Shown here one piece after another: positions 60,255-64,000 of a stretch of 64,000 nucleotides of DNA. The translations under genes and the position numbers were made by a program. Within the stretch, counting starts at the first letter, position 1, and each line of letters begins with the position of its first letter. This stretch comes from Flavobacterium tyrosinilyticum (lineage in GTDB: Bacteria > Bacteroidota > Bacteroidia > Flavobacteriales > Flavobacteriaceae): the NCBI RefSeq assembly GCF_023656565.1, contig NZ_JAMOKG010000002.1:377619-441618 (forward strand), given 5' to 3'. The notes below the pieces were generated by a model. That model was not told the origin of the DNA. It saw only the letters and a list, made by a program, of their open reading frames with translations, and did no database searches.

Positions 60255-60337
60255 TGTGCTCGAGAACATAAAAGTAGTGTGTTCGAGCACATTTTTATAT
60301 TTTTTCTTGTTTTATAAAAATATAATCTCTAGTTTCG
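60255..60337 (+). promoter_or_regulatory. Sugar-kinase operon promoter with twin CTCGAG operators
   Basis: Operator TGTGCTCGAGAACA (60255-60268) and operator TGTGTTCGAGCACA (60278-60291), centres 23 bp apart, are followed by TTG (60307-60309), a 20-base spacer and TAGTTTCG (60330-60337). Both operators are identical in sequence, order and spacing to those before susC; the 37-bp block at 60301-60337 is also identical. The predicted start site is near 60342. Confidence 0.82.
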
Positions 60338-60426
60338 TGAAATAAAAACCGAAAAACTAAAATAAATCTATAACCAAATAATGCTTTAATTTATTGAAAT
60401 AAAGTATTTTAACACAAAGTGTTTAA

Positions 60427-61518
60427 GTGAAAAAAATTACCTCATTAGCTCCCGGCCGAACCTGTCTTTTTGGAGATCATCAAGATTATTTAGGGTTGCC
60501 TGTTATAGCCTGTGCGATAGATCGAAATATTAAATTAATTGCAAAAGAAAATCAGACCAAAACTTTTGTTCTGAATATGGTTGATATTAATGAAATTCGA
60601 GTTATCGATATATACGAGGCTTTCGAAAAATTAGAACCAAGAGATTATTTTGCATCTGCGTTGCGAGTATTGCGAAGATATGGTTGTAAACCAAAATCTG
60701 GTTATGACATTACAATTACTGGAGATATTCCGATTAATTCGGGAACATCGAGTTCGTCGGCTTTACTGATGGCTTGGATTCGTTTCCTTATAGAAGCTTT
60801 CGGAATAGATCAAGAAGTTACGCCTGAATTTCTCTCTAAATTAGGTTACGAATCTGAAGTTGTAGAACACGGAGAACCTGGCGGAATGATGGATCATTTT
60901 AGTATTGGTGTTGGAAATATCGTTTATATTAATACCCAAAAGCCGTTTTCTTTTAATGTAATAGGAACAGAGTTAAAAGGTTTGATTACTGGAGTTTCAG
61001 GTGTTCCAAAGGAAACTATTGGATTGCTTGGTGAATTAAAAGGAAATGCTTTAATGGCTATTGATATTGTAAAGCAGAATTATCCACAGTTTGATTTGAA
61101 TACATCTGAAATAGAGGATTTGGATAAATACAGAAATTGTTTGCCAGATCTTCTAATTCCGTTTTTTGAGGCTGCTGTTAAGAACTATCAGTACACTAAG
61201 GAAGCTTTAAAAGAATTTGAAAAACCAGTTTTGGATCTTAAAAAAATTGGTGCTTTAATGAATGGGCATCATGAAGTTTTACGGGATTTACTGAAAATAA
61301 CCGTTCCGAGAATTGACGCAATGGTTAATGCTGCATTGAAAGCAGGTGCATACGGAGCAAAAATTGTAGGTTCTGGCGGCGGCGGAAGCATTGTGGTGAT
61401 TGCCGATCCAAAGAATGAAGATGGGATTATTAAGGCGATTTTAGATGCTGGAGCGCAAGAAGCTTACGCGGTAAATGTTGATCCCGGAGTACGAATTATT
61501 GATAATATTGAAAATTAA
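60427..61518 (+). CDS. GHMP-family sugar kinase (galactokinase / N-acetylhexosamine kinase-like)
   Basis: A 363-residue cytoplasmic kinase of the GHMP superfamily: motif 1 LAPGRTCLFGDHQDYLGLPV (7-26), motif 2 INSGTSSSSALLMA (ATP loop), and motif 3 KIVGSGGGGSIVVIAD near 315. FGDHQDYLG replaces the galactokinase signature (GEHTDYN), so the substrate is probably not plain galactose; an N-acetylhexosamine 1-kinase or fucose/arabinose-like kinase is possible. The start is GTG at 60427, since no ATG matches the family N-terminus. It is seven bases before a nucleotidyltransferase gene, a classical salvage pair. Confidence 0.85.
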   Translation: MKKITSLAPGRTCLFGDHQDYLGLPVIACAIDRNIKLIAKENQTKTFVLNMVDINEIRVIDIYEAFEKLEPRDYFASALRVLRRYGCKPKSGYDITITGDIPINSGTSSSSALLMAWIRFLIEAFGIDQEVTPEFLSKLGYESEVVEHGEPGGMMDHFSIGVGNIVYINTQKPFSFNVIGTELKGLITGVSGVPKETIGLLGELKGNALMAIDIVKQNYPQFDLNTSEIEDLDKYRNCLPDLLIPFFEAAVKNYQYTKEALKEFEKPVLDLKKIGALMNGHHEVLRDLLKITVPRIDAMVNAALKAGAYGAKIVGSGGGGSIVVIADPKNEDGIIKAILDAGAQEAYAVNVDPGVRIIDNIEN

Positions 61519-61524
61519 AATAAA

Positions 61525-62406
61525 ATGCACAACAATTTAGTAATTCTAGCCGGTGGAGCTTCTTCTCGTATGAAAAAAGAAGCGGTTACCCATAATCTTT
61601 CTTCAGAAGAAATCGCACAAGCTAACGAAAGGAGTAAAGGTTTAATAGGTGTTGGCGCAAGCGGAAGACCTCTTATGGATTATCTTTTATGGAATGCCAA
61701 AAAAGCAGGCTATGAAAACATCTATATTATAATAGGTGAGCAAGGAGAATTGTTTAAAGAGTTTTACGGAAGTAAAATGAAGAATAATGATTTTCATGGA
61801 CTCAATATTTCATTTGCGATTCAATATATTCCTGAAGGAAGAGTAAAGCCTTTTGGAACTGCAGACGCTTTGTTTCAGGCAGTAGAGCAATATCCGGAAT
61901 TGAATTCACAGTTTTATTCGGTTTGCAATAGCGATAATTTGTATTCGGCTGAAGCGTTGCGCGCTTTGAGAGAAACGGAAAGTCCAAATGCTTTTATTAG
62001 TTACGATCGCGATGCAATGGATTTTCCGTTGGAGCGTATTTCTCGTTTTGCAATTGCAAAATTAGATGTAAATAATCAGTTGTTGGATATTTTAGAAAAA
62101 CCTACAGAAGAAGATTTGGAACAATATAAGGACGCAGAAGGAAAGATACGTGTGAGTATGAATGCTTTTAAGTTTAATGGCAAGACCTTGTGTATACATC
62201 TTAAAAATTGTCCGGTGCATCCAGAGCGTGATGAAAAGGAGCTTCCAACGGTGCTTTTGAACTCCGTTAAGGAAAATCCGAATACAACGATCGGAATTCC
62301 GTTTTCTGAGCACGTTCCAGACCTAACAGCCAAAGAAGATATTGCCGACGTAAAAACATATTTGGCAAAATATTACCCTGATTTAAACTGGAATAGCAAA
62401 AATTAA
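61525..62406 (+). CDS. Sugar-phosphate nucleotidyltransferase (atypical signature)
   Basis: A 293-residue cytoplasmic enzyme of the sugar nucleotidyltransferase fold. The N-terminal LVILAGGASSRMKKEA replaces the usual GGxGTRLxPLT. Other landmarks are GRPLMDYLLWNAKKAGYENI, the GTADALFQAVEQYP region, VCNSDNLYSAEALRAL (metal-binding Asp-like) and VSMNAFKFNGKTLCIHLKNC. It follows the GHMP kinase by six bases and would convert its sugar-1-phosphate product to an NDP-sugar. The exact sugar and nucleotide are unknown. Confidence 0.8.
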   Translation: MHNNLVILAGGASSRMKKEAVTHNLSSEEIAQANERSKGLIGVGASGRPLMDYLLWNAKKAGYENIYIIIGEQGELFKEFYGSKMKNNDFHGLNISFAIQYIPEGRVKPFGTADALFQAVEQYPELNSQFYSVCNSDNLYSAEALRALRETESPNAFISYDRDAMDFPLERISRFAIAKLDVNNQLLDILEKPTEEDLEQYKDAEGKIRVSMNAFKFNGKTLCIHLKNCPVHPERDEKELPTVLLNSVKENPNTTIGIPFSEHVPDLTAKEDIADVKTYLAKYYPDLNWNSKN

Positions 62407-62451
62407 CAAAACTTTCATATCTAAATTAGAGAATAAGGAAATTTAATGTAG

Positions 62452-62459
62452 TACTTTTG
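62452..62459 (+). promoter_or_regulatory. Possible TAnnTTTG -7 box before the MFS gene
   Basis: TACTTTTG matches TAnnTTTG 112 bases before the transporter start, in the 165-base gap after the nucleotidyltransferase gene. No clear -33 TTG. It may supply an internal promoter. Confidence 0.35.
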
Positions 62460-62571
62460 TTTTGCAAAAAAAATGCAGATATTTGCATAAATTACGCAAT
62501 CAATAATGTGAGAGTTGATTCTAATTTAGATTTTGAATTAAATAAATCTATAAACTAATCAACCAAAAATT

Positions 62572-63951
62572 ATGACAAACATTCAAAGTACATTACAGGT
62601 AGAGAAAAAAAGCGCCATTGTTCCGATGGTAATTTTAACCTTATTGTTTTTTATTCTAGGATTCGTAACCTGGCTTAACGGACCATTAATCCCGTTTTTT
62701 GAATTAGCCTGCGAATTAACTTCTTCGCAAGCTTATTTTGTGACTTTCGCATTTTATATTGCCTACTTCGTAATGGCAGTTCCTTCTTCTTATATTATTG
62801 AAAAAGTGGGATATAAAAACGGAATCTCTTTAGGATTGCTAATTATCGCCGCAGGAGCTTTTATGTTTTATCCAGCGGCTTCAAGCCGTACATTTCTACT
62901 ATTTTTATTAGCATTATTTATAATGGGAACTGGTTTGGCAGTTTTGCAGACAGCATCAAATCCGTATGTTGTTGTAATTGGTCCAAGAGAAAGTGCTGCG
63001 GCAAGAATCAGTGTTTTAGGAATTGCAAATAAACTCGCTGGGTTTGTAGCGCCAATCGTTCTTACGGTTTTGGTTTTGTCTAATATGCAGGACTTTACCG
63101 CAGACAAAATTGCGGCGATGGATGAAGTTGCAAAAACTACTGCGTTAAATTCTCTTGCTTTGCAATTGCAAACGCCGTATCTTTATATGGGGTTGATTAT
63201 TACAGTTTTAGCCTTGATGGTTAAATTTTCTCCTCTTCCAGAAATTGATTTGGATGAAGAAGGAAATGTTTCGAATCTAAGTGTTTTTCAACAGATTAAA
63301 AATGCATTTAAATATCCGCAGCTTGTTTTAGGAGTAATTACTTTAATGCTGTATTTGTCTGCCGAAGTTTTGGCAGGAGATTCTATTGGAGCTTTCGGAA
63401 AACAACATGGAGTTTATGGTGAAGAAGGGAATTTCTATCTTAAACTAACCTCATTTACCATGTCAGCAATGGTTATCGGATACGTTCTTGGAATAGTATT
63501 GATTCCTAAATATCTTTCTCAGGTCACTGCTTTAAAAGTGTCAGGAATACTAGGCTTGGTGTTGGTTTTGGCAATTGTTATGATTTCGCCAAAAATAATG
63601 ATTGCATTTCCTGGAACTCCAAATATACCATTGGTGATACTTTTAGTAGCGCTTTTAGGATTGGCAAATGCATTGTGCTGGCCAGCAATTTGGCCAATGG
63701 CTTTGCAGGATTTAGGAGGTTATACCAAGATTGGTAGTGCTATTTTGATTATGGGAATTATCGGTGGAGCAGTTTTTCCACTGTTTTACGGAATGATTAC
63801 TGAAAGCATCAATTCTGCGAATATTGCAAAAAATATGCAAGGTATTTCAAAAAGCGGTAATCAGTTGGCATATTTAATGTTATTACCTTCTTATGCAATG
63901 ATTTTGTTTTATGCTATAAAAGGGCATAAATACAGGAAATGGAATAGTTGA
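62572..63951 (+). CDS. FucP-type sugar MFS transporter
   Basis: A 459-residue inner-membrane transporter with twelve helices of the FHS (FucP/GlcP/NagP-like) family. It shows VPMVILTLLFFILGFVTWLN, the family segment GLAVLQTASNPYVVVIGPRE, RISVLGIANKLAGFVAPIV, and in the C-half LVALLGLANALCWPAIWPMA with LGGYTKIGSAILIMGIIGGA. It imports a monosaccharide with protons. NagP-type members carry N-acetylglucosamine. It follows the kinase/nucleotidyltransferase pair, so it probably brings in the sugar they activate. Confidence 0.93.
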   Translation: MTNIQSTLQVEKKSAIVPMVILTLLFFILGFVTWLNGPLIPFFELACELTSSQAYFVTFAFYIAYFVMAVPSSYIIEKVGYKNGISLGLLIIAAGAFMFYPAASSRTFLLFLLALFIMGTGLAVLQTASNPYVVVIGPRESAAARISVLGIANKLAGFVAPIVLTVLVLSNMQDFTADKIAAMDEVAKTTALNSLALQLQTPYLYMGLIITVLALMVKFSPLPEIDLDEEGNVSNLSVFQQIKNAFKYPQLVLGVITLMLYLSAEVLAGDSIGAFGKQHGVYGEEGNFYLKLTSFTMSAMVIGYVLGIVLIPKYLSQVTALKVSGILGLVLVLAIVMISPKIMIAFPGTPNIPLVILLVALLGLANALCWPAIWPMALQDLGGYTKIGSAILIMGIIGGAVFPLFYGMITESINSANIAKNMQGISKSGNQLAYLMLLPSYAMILFYAIKGHKYRKWNS

Positions 63952-63975
63952 ACAAAAATAAAAAATTAATATATC

Positions 63976-64000
63976 ATGTTAAAAAGTAAAATCGACAAAG
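63976..64000 (+). CDS. Start of a further gene (truncated by window end)
   Basis: ATG at 63976 opens MLKSKIDK and runs off the window. It lies 24 bases after the sugar transporter gene, so it is probably part of the same operon and of cytoplasmic sugar metabolism. Eight codons do not allow identification. Confidence 0.5.

Overview
The window looks like a Flavobacterium chromosome segment (Bacteroidota, near F. johnsoniae in gene content). The sequence is AT-rich. Genes rarely carry Shine-Dalgarno sites, and several start regions are preceded by TAnnTTTG boxes, the Bacteroidota -7 element. Marker genes include the gliding lipoprotein GldI, a SusC/SusD pair, a GSII/GSIII glutamine synthetase pair, Bacteroidota-type curli genes and many short lipoproteins. 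I saw no rRNA, tRNA, CRISPR array, insertion sequence or phage gene.

Layout. 1-6.7 kb: esterase, collagen-like lipoprotein, TerC, and divergent glutamine synthetases of class II and class III with facing promoters. 6.7-12.6 kb: a curli (functional amyloid) operon with two curlin-repeat proteins, CsgE (in two frames joined at an A10 tract), CsgF, CsgG with a C-terminal barrel extension, and a beta-propeller lipoprotein. A pair of LytTR-like boxes lies upstream. 12.7-24 kb: purM, a GH92 mannosidase, an M61 peptidase, a sterol desaturase-family protein, GlsB, AqpZ, DoxX and an EamA exporter. 24-31.4 kb: a peptidyl-prolyl isomerase/gliding operon (nrnA-like, gldI, two double-domain PPIases), a ClC channel, RidA and CbpA/CbpM. 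31.7-39.4 kb: small envelope proteins, guaA, two LysM proteins and OsmC. 39.9-57.3 kb: a polysaccharide utilisation locus read leftward, running SusC, SusD, arylsulfotransferase-like, TsdA-like cytochrome c, GH123-like protein, DUF5107/TPR protein, M1 peptidase and GH109-type enzyme. 57.9-64 kb: its control and intracellular arm, with a CBM9-like protein, a LacI-family regulator, a GHMP sugar kinase, a nucleotidyltransferase, a FucP-type sugar transporter and the first codons of another gene.

How the parts fit. The susC promoter and the sugar-kinase promoter are near-identical copies about 84 bp long, each with two 14-bp CTCGAG-centred operators 23 bp apart. They face away from each other on either side of the CBM9-like gene and the LacI gene. 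This argues for one regulon covering outer-membrane uptake, glycan cleavage, cytoplasmic sugar transport and sugar activation. The GH109 and GH123-like enzymes hint at N-acetylgalactosamine-containing glycans; the substrate is not proven.

Most notable. (1) csgE is split exactly at a dnaX-type A AAA AAG heptamer. The zero frame would give a free CsgH/CsgC-like domain and a -1 shift would give a CsgH-CsgE fusion; an indel or sequencing error is the alternative. (2) The duplicated twin-operator promoters. (3) LytTR-type direct repeats before the curli operon. (4) Many intergenic palindromic repeats, including a nested island of about 530 bp and a modular GCTTC/GCTCC repeat block.
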